DNA of 64,000 bases from contig JAHBVJ010000002.1 in assembly GCA_019637615.1 (NCBI GenBank), positions 1 to 64,000 of the forward strand, given 5' to 3'. Below the pieces are notes generated by a model that saw only the letters and a program-made list of their open reading frames with translations, had not been told where the DNA came from and did not search any database. This document shows, piece by piece, positions 17,627 to 26,442 of this stretch; within the stretch, counting starts at the first letter, position 1; every line of letters begins with the position of its first letter. The position numbers were made by a program, and so were the translations under genes. Source of the DNA: Anaerolineae bacterium. GTDB lineage: Bacteria > Chloroflexota > Anaerolineae > Aggregatilineales > UBA2796.

Positions 17627-20302
17627 CTACTTGATGAGCGAGAAGATCGCGCTCAAACTCGGATCGACTTTGGTAGCGCATTCACCAAAGGCTTTGATGT
17701 ATTCCCGCGCTGTCTCTTGGCTGGTTGCGTCCAGCGGCGGTAGCGACTTGGCGCATTCTTGGAAGTCTTTCGCATTCTGCTCGGCAGTGGCTAACTCGGT
17801 ATCGAGATCTTTGTCGTCCAAGATATAGGCATCGAAAGCCTTGTAAAGCCAGTATTGGAGCAGGAAGCCCGTGGGCGACGCGCCGCCCGAAAGCTGCGAC
17901 GGGAAAATGATGGTGTTGGGATCGCTCAACAACTTGTCGAAGTCGTTGTACAGCGCGACCAAGTTTTCACTCTGGGCGACAGACGTTTCGCCGTTGTTGA
18001 TGAGTGACCGACGCGCGGGCATGGCTTGGAACAGCTTCGGGTTCTTGGCGATGGCGTTGAAGAAGCGGTAACAACCTTCCGGCGACTGTGCCGTCGCGCT
18101 GATCAGCCCGATCCCGATGTTGTAGGACGCGCCCGTGAATTCCGTGCCGCGTGGATAAGTCGTGGCGAGATAGGTATCCTGTACGGTGTTGCCTTCACCA
18201 CCATTGGGGCCGCGGGGCGCAGCGAGGCTGATGCCAAACGCGTTGAGCGTCTCGGTGAGGATCGTCGCACGCTGCTGGTTGGCACCCGCGCCGCCGACGA
18301 AGATCGCGCCGCCGAGGAAACTGCCCAATCGGGTGTACTTGAGGTAGCCATCTTTGGCGAGATTGAGCACCTGACGGATGGCGTCCACTGTTTTGGGATC
18401 CGTGTAGTTGATGGTGGGCGGATCGGTGCGGAAGTCGAGTGGAATGCCGCCGTAAGCCGCCATCATGATCAACAGGTAGTTGCCACCGGTGCCGTTATCT
18501 TCGAACGGCGCGGGGTCTTCAGGATTGATCTTCAGCGTCTTGAGGGCGTTATTGAACTCATCCACCGTCCAACCAGTGGTGGGCGCGACGGCTCCGGATT
18601 TGTTGAACGCATCGGCGTTGTACTTGAGAATGGCAGGTTCAACCGTGAATGGATAGCCCCAGATTTTGCCATCGCGCGTGAGCTGCGTCAGCACATCCCC
18701 GACTACATCGCTCTTATCAAAGTTGGCATCCGCATCCATGAACGGATCGAGCGACAGAATCGTGGAGAGATCGGCGTTGGCGACGGCGTTGTAAGGCTGA
18801 TAAACGCAGTCGTATTTCTTGAGCAGGTTTGCCAGTTGATCCATGCCCTGCTTGATATCGACGCCACCCACTTGTGGATCGGAGGCGACGAAATCCGCGA
18901 TCACGCGATCCCATTCGTCCTTGTTGATCAAATCCGGCCCGACGAAGAAGCTAGATAACCCGAATTTGAGCACGATCCGTCCATCGGCAGTCGTCGCCGC
19001 GTCGGGTACGGGCGTCGCCACGTTGATCACCACACTCGACTTTTTATCGGCGGCAGCTTGCAGATTCTGCTGCGCGGTGGCTTCGGCTTCTTGCAATGCA
19101 GCGCTGGCCTCGATATTTTCGCCCTTCATCTTGGTGTAGGCGATGGAGACGTAGTTCAGATAGCGCATGTCCGAGAGCGGAATGCCGTTTTCAATCGACA
19201 GCTTGACGAGGTCTTGCACTTCTTGCGTCACGTTGAGCTGAATGCCTTGCCCCGTTTCTTTCCCGACCAAACTCTGACGGGCGGGATTGCCGCTGAAGCC
19301 GTTGGCGATCTCAGGGCGCGTAGTCAGGAACTTGGCGAGTTCGTAAGCTTCCTTGGGGTGCTGCGTACCAGCGCTGACCGCGAATCCGTTGACATCCAAG
19401 CCCGCTTTGCCACCGGGGAGCAGCAAGCCAGTGCGCTTGGCGGCGTCATTCGCTTCGCCGTTGATGGTGGCGATGGGGAGCAGGAGCGCGAAGGCAGGGC
19501 TGACGCTGATTGGCGCGGTGTTGAAGCCGCGTCCAACCACGCCATCGGTTTCCAGCTCTTGCCATGTCGTCAAGATGCTGGCGACGGTGGGGTTATCCAG
19601 CTTGGGCGCGTTAGGCACTACGCTGGTATCAAACAGGTTTTCGCCCAACAGGCTGCGGAATAAGACCGCATCCGCTTGGCTGCTGAACATGTCGATGCCC
19701 GCGCGCGTCACTTTGCCGTCAGCGTCCTTTTGCACGAGCGCTTTGGCAGCGTTGACCAGATCGTCAAACGTCCACTGCTCGGAAGGATACGCGAGGCCAG
19801 CGTCATCGAAGGCTTTGGCGTCATAGGTGAGGACGTAGGAATCTACGGAGAAGGGAAGCGCCCAGACGCCTTTGTCCCATTGGAACGACTGCCAGACGGC
19901 AGGATAAAAGTCATCCGAATTCAGCGTGGTATCTTCCGATACCAGCGGGGCAAGGTCGAGGTAATAGCCCGCTAATGTTCCCTCCGGCGCGAGCGTGTTC
20001 GCGCTGACCATCAATACGTCGGCGGTGCTGACGTATTTTTCAAGTTCCGTGTAATAGTTGTCTAGGCCGAAGGTGGGATCGGGAATACCAATATTAGCAT
20101 CTACAGTTTTGAACTTGACTCCCGGATAGGCCGCTTCGAATTCACTGATGATATTGTCGTTGATGTTGTTCGCCATGAAGTTGGGTAGTGCAACGGTGAT
20201 TACCACGCTGTTGTCTTGTGCCTTCAGTGCGGTGAGGGGAAACCCGCTGCACAATACGGCAACAATCAGCATGATACTCAGAATACGACTACGCACTTGC
20301 AT
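17627..20302 (-). CDS. Extracellular solute-binding protein with two tandem SBP domains
   Basis: An 891-residue secreted protein with an N-terminal signal peptide (about 1-28). Residues about 33-400 resemble a family 1 (carbohydrate-type) solute-binding protein: WALPFSVDSYVLTYDAKAFDDAGL, then a PxxWTFDD helix. After a linker (about 400-440) a second copy of the same layout runs to the end: WGYPFTVEPAILKYNADAFNKSG and TTGWTVDEFNNAL. Normal family members have ~420 residues, so this is an internal duplication. AGGAGG eight bases upstream of ATG 20302 is near ideal. No sugar ABC permease or ATPase is adjacent; the neighbouring ABC operon is of the FtsX type. The ligand is unknown. Confidence 0.88.
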   Translation of the reverse strand: MQVRSRILSIMLIVAVLCSGFPLTALKAQDNSVVITVALPNFMANNINDNIISEFEAAYPGVKFKTVDANIGIPDPTFGLDNYYTELEKYVSTADVLMVSANTLAPEGTLAGYYLDLAPLVSEDTTLNSDDFYPAVWQSFQWDKGVWALPFSVDSYVLTYDAKAFDDAGLAYPSEQWTFDDLVNAAKALVQKDADGKVTRAGIDMFSSQADAVLFRSLLGENLFDTSVVPNAPKLDNPTVASILTTWQELETDGVVGRGFNTAPISVSPAFALLLPIATINGEANDAAKRTGLLLPGGKAGLDVNGFAVSAGTQHPKEAYELAKFLTTRPEIANGFSGNPARQSLVGKETGQGIQLNVTQEVQDLVKLSIENGIPLSDMRYLNYVSIAYTKMKGENIEASAALQEAEATAQQNLQAAADKKSSVVINVATPVPDAATTADGRIVLKFGLSSFFVGPDLINKDEWDRVIADFVASDPQVGGVDIKQGMDQLANLLKKYDCVYQPYNAVANADLSTILSLDPFMDADANFDKSDVVGDVLTQLTRDGKIWGYPFTVEPAILKYNADAFNKSGAVAPTTGWTVDEFNNALKTLKINPEDPAPFEDNGTGGNYLLIMMAAYGGIPLDFRTDPPTINYTDPKTVDAIRQVLNLAKDGYLKYTRLGSFLGGAIFVGGAGANQQRATILTETLNAFGISLAAPRGPNGGEGNTVQDTYLATTYPRGTEFTGASYNIGIGLISATAQSPEGCYRFFNAIAKNPKLFQAMPARRSLINNGETSVAQSENLVALYNDFDKLLSDPNTIIFPSQLSGGASPTGFLLQYWLYKAFDAYILDDKDLDTELATAEQNAKDFQECAKSLPPLDATSQETAREYIKAFGECATKVDPSLSAIFSLIK

Positions 20303-20363
20303 AAAGCATTCCTCCTGAATAACCCGTTGATGTTAATATTGACTTGAATTCGATGCGCTGACT

Positions 20364-20378
20364 TCCACAAAATGTGGA
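20364..20378. promoter_or_regulatory. Dyad TCCACA-aaa-TGTGGA between divergent genes
   Basis: A perfect 6-bp inverted repeat with a 3-base spacer lies in the 136-bp gap between the divergent solute-binding protein and S51-like genes. It is a candidate operator serving either or both; no cognate regulator is adjacent. Confidence 0.4.
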
Positions 20379-20438
20379 GAAGATGCCGCCAACCTGTAAA
20401 CGCATCTATACACTATACGTGATAAAAGTGAAGAAGTT

Positions 20439-21191
20439 ATGAATTTAGCTCTCATCGGTGGGGAAGAGTTTGCCGATGGTTTCGAGGATGTTCATGCCGA
20501 TCTGCTGGCAACGGCGGGCGGCGCGCGTTCGCGCGGGGTATTCCTCGTCACGGCAGCGGCGGAAGATGGCACAAACGTCATCAACTATTGGCGCGAATTA
20601 TCGGTACGGCGGTTATCGGTGGGCGGCGCGACGGTCAGCGCCCCGCCTGTGATCGATTCGGCAAGCGCGAACGATGCTGCTAATGTTCGTTTGATCGATG
20701 AAGCGGATTGGCTGTACCTTGGCGGTGGCAAACCGCATGTGGCGTTAGGGATTTTGCACAATTCGGCGGTTCAGGACGCCATCTTGCGGGCGGCACAAGC
20801 GGGAAAATTGATCTTGGGGGCAAGCGCGGGGGCGATGATGATGTGCGCGCAATCGGTGGTGCTCACCGATGCGGCCTTGGCGACGTTCCAGCGCGCGCTC
20901 AGGAATCCCGTCGAAGGGCAGACGCCCAGTTTGCCGCCCGTCACCTGTCTGGGGCTGGTGCCCAAGTGCCTATGCGCGCCCCATTTCGAGCGTTCGTACG
21001 CCCGTCAGATGGAGATTGGCTTCCGGACAGTGGGACTGACGATCCTCGGCATCGATGAACAAACCGCCATGCACACGGTCGATGGTGAACATTGGCTGGT
21101 GCGCGGACGTGCTCGCATCGTCGTGATCCCGCCGCAGCATGAACCACACACCTACCACGCAGGGATGGAGTTCACGCTGCCAGCGGGCTAG
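20439..21191 (+). CDS. Peptidase S51 / cyanophycinase-like protein
   Basis: A 250-residue protein of the class I glutamine amidotransferase-like superfamily, S51 branch (dipeptidase E, cyanophycinase). The nucleophile motif GASAGA places the catalytic Ser at residue 129, preceded by the typical LYLGGGKPHVAL segment. A His (CAPHFERSYARQMEIG) and a C-terminal GEHWLVRGRARIVVI strand are in place. S51 enzymes hydrolyse Asp-X dipeptides or cyanophycin; the presence of Ser rather than Cys argues for peptidase over amidotransferase chemistry. It is followed after 20 bases by a second, divergent S51-like gene, so the two are likely co-transcribed and may act as a pair. Confidence 0.78.
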   Translation: MNLALIGGEEFADGFEDVHADLLATAGGARSRGVFLVTAAAEDGTNVINYWRELSVRRLSVGGATVSAPPVIDSASANDAANVRLIDEADWLYLGGGKPHVALGILHNSAVQDAILRAAQAGKLILGASAGAMMMCAQSVVLTDAALATFQRALRNPVEGQTPSLPPVTCLGLVPKCLCAPHFERSYARQMEIGFRTVGLTILGIDEQTAMHTVDGEHWLVRGRARIVVIPPQHEPHTYHAGMEFTLPAG

Positions 21192-21211
21192 TCATCAGGA
21201 GCAACCCTTCG

Positions 21212-22459
21212 ATGTCCACACAACCCGGTCTGGTCGCAATCCTCGGTTCCGGCGAACTTTCCGACTCGATGGCGGAATCGCACCGCTGGTTGATGGCACG
21301 CCTTGAGCAGCCCATCGTGCCTGTGTTTGTCGATACGCCAGCGGGCTTTGAACTCAACATCAACAATATCGATGAGAAAGCCGTCGCCTATTTCAAGCGC
21401 AATTTCGGGCTAGACCTATCATTAGCGAAGTACCGCAGTGCTGACGACAACGCCGAACGTGTGGGAGCCGCTATCGCCGCGATCCGCCGCGCCAATTACA
21501 TTTTCGCTGGCCCCGGCAGTCCGAGCTACGGCGTGCGGATGTGGCGGGATAGCAAAGTGTGGGACGCGATCTTGACCCGCTGGCGCGAAGGGGCGATGCT
21601 GGTGTTCGCCAGCGCCGCCTCGTTGACATTGGGCAAATTCACCATTCCAGTGTACGAAATCTACAAATGTGGCGAAGAAGTACGCTGGCTGAATGGCCTG
21701 AACCTGCTCGGCACGACAGGCTTGGACATCGCCGTGATCCCGCACTACAACAACAACAGCGGCGACCAGCATGATACGCGCTACTGCTTCATGGGCGCGC
21801 CACGCTTGGCAACACTGGAAAAATTGCTGCCTACCAACGCGCTCGAACTCGGTGTGGACGAATATACGGGCGTGTGCATCGACGTGACGCGCGGCGAGGC
21901 CAACGTTTTCGGGGTGGGCGAGGTGACGCTGCGTCATGCGGCACATCAGAGCGTGTACCAGAAGGGGCAGACGATTCAATTGGGGGATATTAATGCCCGA
22001 TTGGACACGATGAGCGATGTTCAGCCGATCTCAAACAGCGAACCCGATGAAGTGAGCAACGATCCAGCCGAACCCGCCAACAGCGATGTGGTCAATTTGC
22101 GTGCCAGCGTGGAGGACGCGATCAAGAACGGCAAGCTTGAGCAAACGGTCAACGGTTTGGTGTCATTGAACTTGATCGCCAGCGCGGGCTTGGAGCAGGG
22201 CATTTACAACCGCGCTGAACTCGCCGTGCAAGCGCTGCATCACCTACTGCCGCTGTTGACCACCTTTGGCAATTCTGCACAGGCTTCCACAGAATTCGAG
22301 GCTGAACGCGGCAAGCTGCTCGATCTGCTGATCGAGGCGCGGGCGGAACTGCGCAAGGCCAAGCAGTGGGGCGCGGCGGATCGCATCCGCGATGGCCTGA
22401 CGGCGCTCGGCTATGTGCTGGCAGATTCCGCCGTTGGCACGACATGGCAGCATTCTTAG
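21212..22459 (+). CDS. S51-like domain fused to a CysRS C-terminal-like helical domain
   Basis: Residues about 1-265 follow the S51/cyanophycinase fold of the preceding gene (LVAILGSGELSDSM, FAGPGSPSYGVRMW, then a helix). The nucleophile elbow reads FASAAS instead of GxSAG, so activity may be changed. After an acidic linker (about 268-295) the last ~120 residues are helical and end in a segment (ARAELRKAKQWGAADRIRD, then LGYVLADSAVGTTW) that matches closely the extreme C-terminus of cysteinyl-tRNA synthetase, where the equivalent helices contact the tRNA anticodon side. No synthetase catalytic HIGH/KMSKS region is present. The fusion partner assignment is by eye from remembered CysRS sequences. 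Function unknown. Confidence 0.75.
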   Translation: MSTQPGLVAILGSGELSDSMAESHRWLMARLEQPIVPVFVDTPAGFELNINNIDEKAVAYFKRNFGLDLSLAKYRSADDNAERVGAAIAAIRRANYIFAGPGSPSYGVRMWRDSKVWDAILTRWREGAMLVFASAASLTLGKFTIPVYEIYKCGEEVRWLNGLNLLGTTGLDIAVIPHYNNNSGDQHDTRYCFMGAPRLATLEKLLPTNALELGVDEYTGVCIDVTRGEANVFGVGEVTLRHAAHQSVYQKGQTIQLGDINARLDTMSDVQPISNSEPDEVSNDPAEPANSDVVNLRASVEDAIKNGKLEQTVNGLVSLNLIASAGLEQGIYNRAELAVQALHHLLPLLTTFGNSAQASTEFEAERGKLLDLLIEARAELRKAKQWGAADRIRDGLTALGYVLADSAVGTTWQHS

Positions 22460-22545
22460 GTGTTCTCGCGTCGGCTCATATTGTAAAAGTTCGGTATTAT
22501 TGTCAACCAGCATGGCATTCGCTCTATCATTGTGGGAGATAGAAA

Positions 22546-23778
22546 ATGCGAACCCCGACGCGTATTGCTGGTTTGACACTCCTCCTCAGCCTGATTGTAC
22601 TGGCGGGAGTTGTTCCGGCGGCTACTTTGACCTTGAGCGCGGCTACTCGCGTGGTGCTGCCAACCAACACCCCGCGCGGCGTAACCGTGACCACCCCGAC
22701 TCCCGTCGTCATCTTACCCTTGCCAGCCCGTCTGTGTACGGACTGCCAGCGGGTACGGCTGCGATCAGCACCGGGGACGGCAGGCACGATCATGCTGGTG
22801 CTGCGACCGGAAGCACGCTTCCTGATTTCGGCGCGCAGTGATGACTCGCTGTGGGTGCAGATCACGCTTGATGACGGCACCGTCGGCTGGATTTCGGCGG
22901 ATTTCGTGCGCCAGCCCGATCTGAAACCATTTTCTACCGCCGTGATCGATGCGCTGCCGATTGGCGGTGTCACGGTGGAAGCCAGCCCGTCCCCGACTTC
23001 ATCGCTGAATATCCCGCCGTTCTTATCCGGCATCACGTCGCGCTCGCGGCTGTTGTTCCTCGAAGGCAAGAAGCTCGGCAACCGCGCCAACGTTTTCGTA
23101 CGGATCGGGGACAGCATCACCGTCTCGCCCAATTTCCTGTACGACATCGGGATCGGCAAGGTCGATCTCGGCGCTTATGGCGGACTGGGCGGGGTTATCA
23201 ATTTTTACAGCAGCTTCGACGCGCGCAATGGTAACTCGTTCGTGATGACGCCGATTGCGGCTGGCGCAGGCTGGACGCTGAATCAGTTGTTGCAGCCGGG
23301 GTATTCGTATCCTGAAGCGTGTGGACAAGATACGCCGCTCGTGTGCGAATATAAACTCAGCAAGCCCGCCGTCGCGCTAATCATGATCGGCACGAACGAC
23401 TCGGGCAGCGGCAGTGCGGAACAATTCGGCGTGCAACTGCGCACCGTCGTGCAAACTTCCATCGATATGGGTGTGATTCCCGTCCTGAGCACTATCCCAC
23501 CCAAACGCATCGATGACGATCAGTCACGGCGGGTGGATACCTTCAACCGCGTGATCCGTCAGACCGCGCTGCAATTCGAGATTCCGCTATGGGATTACTA
23601 CTATTCGATGTCGCAATTGCCCAACGGCGGCATGGCGACCGATGGCTTGCATCCCTCCGTCCCGCCTGACGGACGCGTGTATCGGTTCTCGGCGGAAAAT
23701 TTGCAGTATGGCTACACGCTGCGCAACCTGCAAGCGCTGCAAGTGCTGGATACGCTGTGGCGGTTGGTGTTGTATTGA
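22546..23778 (+). CDS. Secreted SGNH/GDSL-type hydrolase with SH3-like domain
   Basis: A 410-residue protein with an N-terminal signal peptide (about 1-32) and a Thr/Pro-rich stretch. A bacterial SH3-like domain follows (about 65-125, VRLRSAPGT...DGTVGWISADFV), then an SGNH-like esterase domain. Within the last, RIGDSIT supplies the block I Ser, IGTNDSG the block III Asn, and DGLHPS the block V Asp/His. SGNH enzymes hydrolyse esters on glycans or lipids; with a cell-wall-binding SH3 domain it probably acts outside the membrane. GGGAG about eight bases upstream supports the ATG. A canonical terminator closes the unit. Confidence 0.85.
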   Translation: MRTPTRIAGLTLLLSLIVLAGVVPAATLTLSAATRVVLPTNTPRGVTVTTPTPVVILPLPARLCTDCQRVRLRSAPGTAGTIMLVLRPEARFLISARSDDSLWVQITLDDGTVGWISADFVRQPDLKPFSTAVIDALPIGGVTVEASPSPTSSLNIPPFLSGITSRSRLLFLEGKKLGNRANVFVRIGDSITVSPNFLYDIGIGKVDLGAYGGLGGVINFYSSFDARNGNSFVMTPIAAGAGWTLNQLLQPGYSYPEACGQDTPLVCEYKLSKPAVALIMIGTNDSGSGSAEQFGVQLRTVVQTSIDMGVIPVLSTIPPKRIDDDQSRRVDTFNRVIRQTALQFEIPLWDYYYSMSQLPNGGMATDGLHPSVPPDGRVYRFSAENLQYGYTLRNLQALQVLDTLWRLVLY

Positions 23779-23819
23779 TGCGTCTTTAGCCCAATCGCGT
23801 TGATTTACCCATTAGAAGT

Positions 23820-23860
23820 GGCAAAACTGCGTAAAATGCGTCCAGTTTTGCCGCTTTTTT
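23820..23860 (+). terminator. Rho-independent terminator after the SGNH gene
   Basis: GGCAAAACTG (23820-23829) and CAGTTTTGCC (23843-23852) make a 10-bp perfect stem, followed by GC and six T. Confidence 0.9.
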
Positions 23861-23924
23861 ATACTGAATTGCAAAAAACCATATAACAATCCCGATCAAT
23901 GCGATAAAAATGCCTTCCAACTGG

Positions 23925-23954
23925 TTTACACGTGCGAATTCATGCCTTTATAAT
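23925..23954 (+). promoter_or_regulatory. Sigma-70-type promoter
   Basis: TTTACA at 23925-23930 and TATAAT at 23949-23954, with an 18-base spacer, lie 34 bases before ATG 23988. The flank is locally AT-rich. Confidence 0.75.
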
Positions 23955-23987
23955 GGGACATCGTCTACCCCATCAGGTAAAGGTGAC

Positions 23988-24764
23988 ATGAATCGGTTTT
24001 CTACACGCTTCGCTATTGTTTTAGTCGTTGTTTTACTCGCCACTACTTTTTTGATACCGTCCTCTTTCGTCGCTGAAGCGCAAACCACCGGATGCACGTC
24101 GCAACAACTCTTGCAGGCGGATCGGCTGCTGCGTGACGCACAAGATGCGCTCGGCAACGGCGATGTGACGGGGGCGTTGAAAGCCTTGCAGGACGCAGAA
24201 GCAATATTGCAGGGGTGCCAATCTGGTGCCGTCCCCACACGGGTTCCGACGCGGATCGTGGTGCGCACCGCCACACCAGCGCCCGTAACAGGCACGACAA
24301 AGGCGTTCGTCGGCACCAAGAGCGGCGTCCGCTTCAGCTATCCGAACCGTACCGGGTTTCTGGCGGTTGACCTAACTTCACGTGCGGTGGTGAGCAATAA
24401 CGCGGGAGCCGCTGTCAGCCTGTTGAATAATGACCGTCCCCGTTCTGGTGAGATGTGGGTCTTTATTTCCGTCGTCGCTGGACGCGCCACCAACGCCACG
24501 ATGGGATCGCTGCTGGAAAATACGATCAAATCGTCAACGGCTTACGCTGGCAAGACTTATACGCGCGCTAGAACTGCCACCGCCCGCTCTGGCACTTTGT
24601 CACGCGTGTATGCCTACAGCGACCTCGCGACGGAAGACAAGCGCATCATTCTTTTCCCGGTTGGCACCAACTATATCGGGCTGATGATCGTGAATGCCAG
24701 AACGAGCGAAATGAGCCGCTACGTCGCGGATTTGAATGTCATCATCGCGACCGTATCGAAGTAA
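23988..24764 (+). CDS. Secreted hypothetical protein
   Basis: A 258-residue exported protein with a signal peptide (about 1-31) followed by a short helical stretch rich in Ala/Asp (LLQADRLLRDAQDALGNGDVTGALKALQDAEAI split over two helices), resembling a TPR-like hairpin. A Pro/Thr linker and a beta-rich C-terminal domain (about 115-258) follow. The C-terminal part has the feel of a PsbP/MOG1-like fold (SGVRFSYPNRTGFLAVD, VNARTSEMSRYVADLNVIIATV), but this is tentative. AAAGGTG just upstream of ATG 23988 favours that start over the in-frame 23910. It has its own promoter and terminator. Confidence 0.7.
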   Translation: MNRFSTRFAIVLVVVLLATTFLIPSSFVAEAQTTGCTSQQLLQADRLLRDAQDALGNGDVTGALKALQDAEAILQGCQSGAVPTRVPTRIVVRTATPAPVTGTTKAFVGTKSGVRFSYPNRTGFLAVDLTSRAVVSNNAGAAVSLLNNDRPRSGEMWVFISVVAGRATNATMGSLLENTIKSSTAYAGKTYTRARTATARSGTLSRVYAYSDLATEDKRIILFPVGTNYIGLMIVNARTSEMSRYVADLNVIIATVSK

Positions 24765-24794
24765 ACGTTAGCGGATCGGGTTGGGATTGGTTTG

Positions 24795-24828
24795 GTAGGG
24801 CGGTCTACAGATCGCCCTACCTTTTTTT
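24795..24828 (+). terminator. Rho-independent terminator
   Basis: GGTAGGGCG and CGCCCTACC form a 9-bp perfect stem with a 9-base loop, followed by seven T. It separates this gene from the convergent reductase gene. Confidence 0.92.
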
Positions 24829-24833
24829 GTAGT

Positions 24834-26240
24834 TCACGAAGTGGGGTTGGAGACACGGGCAGTCTTGATCGCCGCGATCATGTCTTCGATGCGGCTGAAC
24901 TTGATGCGCGGACGCCCTTCGGCCTGACCGTTATTCACTTCTACCTGATCCAGCAGTTGCCAATCGGCAAAGGTCACATAATCGGGCTGGCGCTGCTTGA
25001 TCAAGGCTTCAATATCGGCGGTGTTGACCGTCGCTGTCAGCGTTGGCACATCTTCCAACATGGCATTCGCGGTTGCTACCGAATCGGGTTTGTTCGTCCC
25101 GATGATGCCGCTTGGCCCGCGCTTGATCCAGCCGACGACATATTCGCCCGTGAGTGTCTGCTGCGTTTGCGGATCGATCACGCGACCTGCCTGATTGGGG
25201 ATAACGCCCGCTTTCGCATCGAAGGGCACACCCGCCAGAGGTACGCCTTTGTAACCGATGGAACGGAACACTAACCCTACCGGCAAAATCTCGGTCTGGT
25301 CGGTGGCCTTGGCCTTGAGCGATCCATCCGAACCGCGTTCCAGCACGTTTTTGACGATCTTGATGGCCTCGACGCGCTCGGTACCGATCAATTCGGCGGG
25401 CGAGACAAGGAAGCGCATCGTGATGCGCTTGGGCTTGCCGACGGGCTGCTGCTGCGCGTACTTTTGCAGCAGTTCGACATTCTTGCGCGAGTCGGCATCG
25501 CCGTTGGTGTCCAGATCGGACTGACTGAGCGGGTCTAGCGTGGCATCTTCGACGTTGACCACGATGTCCGCTTCTTCCAGCGCGCCAAATTCCTTGAGTT
25601 CAGGATTCGTGAAGGCAGCTTGCGCAGGGCCGCGACGTCCCAACATGTAGATTTCTTTGACCTTGCTATTGCGCAGCGCTTCCAAGGCATAATCCGCGAT
25701 GTCGGTCTTGCGTAATTCGTCATAACCGCTGGCAAGGATGCGCGCCACGTCCATCGCGACATTGCCGTTCCCGATGACGACGGCGCGTTCCTGCGAGAGA
25801 TCGAATTGCAGGTCACGATAATCGGGATGGGCGTTATACCAGCCCACGAACTCCGTAGCCGCGTGGCTACCGATCAAGTCTTCACCGGGGACACCCAAAC
25901 GACGGTCGGTCTGCGCGCCAACGGCATACACGATCTGGTGATAATAGGCTTTCAAATCGTCGTGGGTAATGTGCTTGCCGATTTCTACGTTCCCGAAGAA
26001 GCGGAAACGCGGGTTCGCCGCAATGCGATCATAGACTTTGGAGACGGACTTGATCTTGTCGTGATCGGGCGCGACGCCACCACGTACCAACCCATACGGG
26101 GTGGGCAACCGGTCATACATATCAATGAAGATGACCAGATTACTTTGTTTGAGGAGATGCTCGGCAGCATAAAAGCCGGATGGCCCTGAGCCAATGATCG
26201 CCACACGCAGTGGCTGTTCTACAGTTCCCAGTTGAGACAT
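24834..26240 (-). CDS. Ferredoxin-NADP+ reductase, FprA / adrenodoxin-reductase family
   Basis: Transfers electrons between NADPH and ferredoxin through FAD. The 468-residue product begins with the FAD-binding IIGSGPSGFYAAEHLL (about 15-30), then the family-typical YDRLPTPYGLVRGGVAPDH, a second dinucleotide-binding motif VVIGNGNVAMDVARIL for NADPH, and GLVFRSIGYKG near the C-terminus. A YVVGWIKRGPSGIIGTNK segment that binds FAD follows. The length and order match mycobacterial FprA and mitochondrial adrenodoxin reductase, which lack the extra ferredoxin domain. No ferredoxin gene is adjacent. A TATAAT box lies 30 bases upstream of the start. Confidence 0.93.
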   Translation of the reverse strand: MSQLGTVEQPLRVAIIGSGPSGFYAAEHLLKQSNLVIFIDMYDRLPTPYGLVRGGVAPDHDKIKSVSKVYDRIAANPRFRFFGNVEIGKHITHDDLKAYYHQIVYAVGAQTDRRLGVPGEDLIGSHAATEFVGWYNAHPDYRDLQFDLSQERAVVIGNGNVAMDVARILASGYDELRKTDIADYALEALRNSKVKEIYMLGRRGPAQAAFTNPELKEFGALEEADIVVNVEDATLDPLSQSDLDTNGDADSRKNVELLQKYAQQQPVGKPKRITMRFLVSPAELIGTERVEAIKIVKNVLERGSDGSLKAKATDQTEILPVGLVFRSIGYKGVPLAGVPFDAKAGVIPNQAGRVIDPQTQQTLTGEYVVGWIKRGPSGIIGTNKPDSVATANAMLEDVPTLTATVNTADIEALIKQRQPDYVTFADWQLLDQVEVNNGQAEGRPRIKFSRIEDMIAAIKTARVSNPTS

Positions 26241-26270
26241 AGACGGTATATCCTCGCAATTCAGATGTGC

Positions 26271-26276
26271 ATTATA
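26271..26276 (-). promoter_or_regulatory. Candidate -10 box for the reductase gene
   Basis: TATAAT on the minus strand, 30 bases from the start codon. No convincing -35 hexamer is visible at the usual distance. Confidence 0.35.
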
Positions 26277-26442
26277 TCGCGGCTGAGGTCGCGTTCTGTG
26301 CGGTAATTCACAAGCAGATCACAGTATAAAACAAATTTCGGGATTAGGATGCCCTAATTTTCTATGCTATTGATCACATTCATCTTACCATAGTACGCGA
26401 TCATACCGTGCGTGGACTAATCTCCTGCTTATCCATCTGGCG

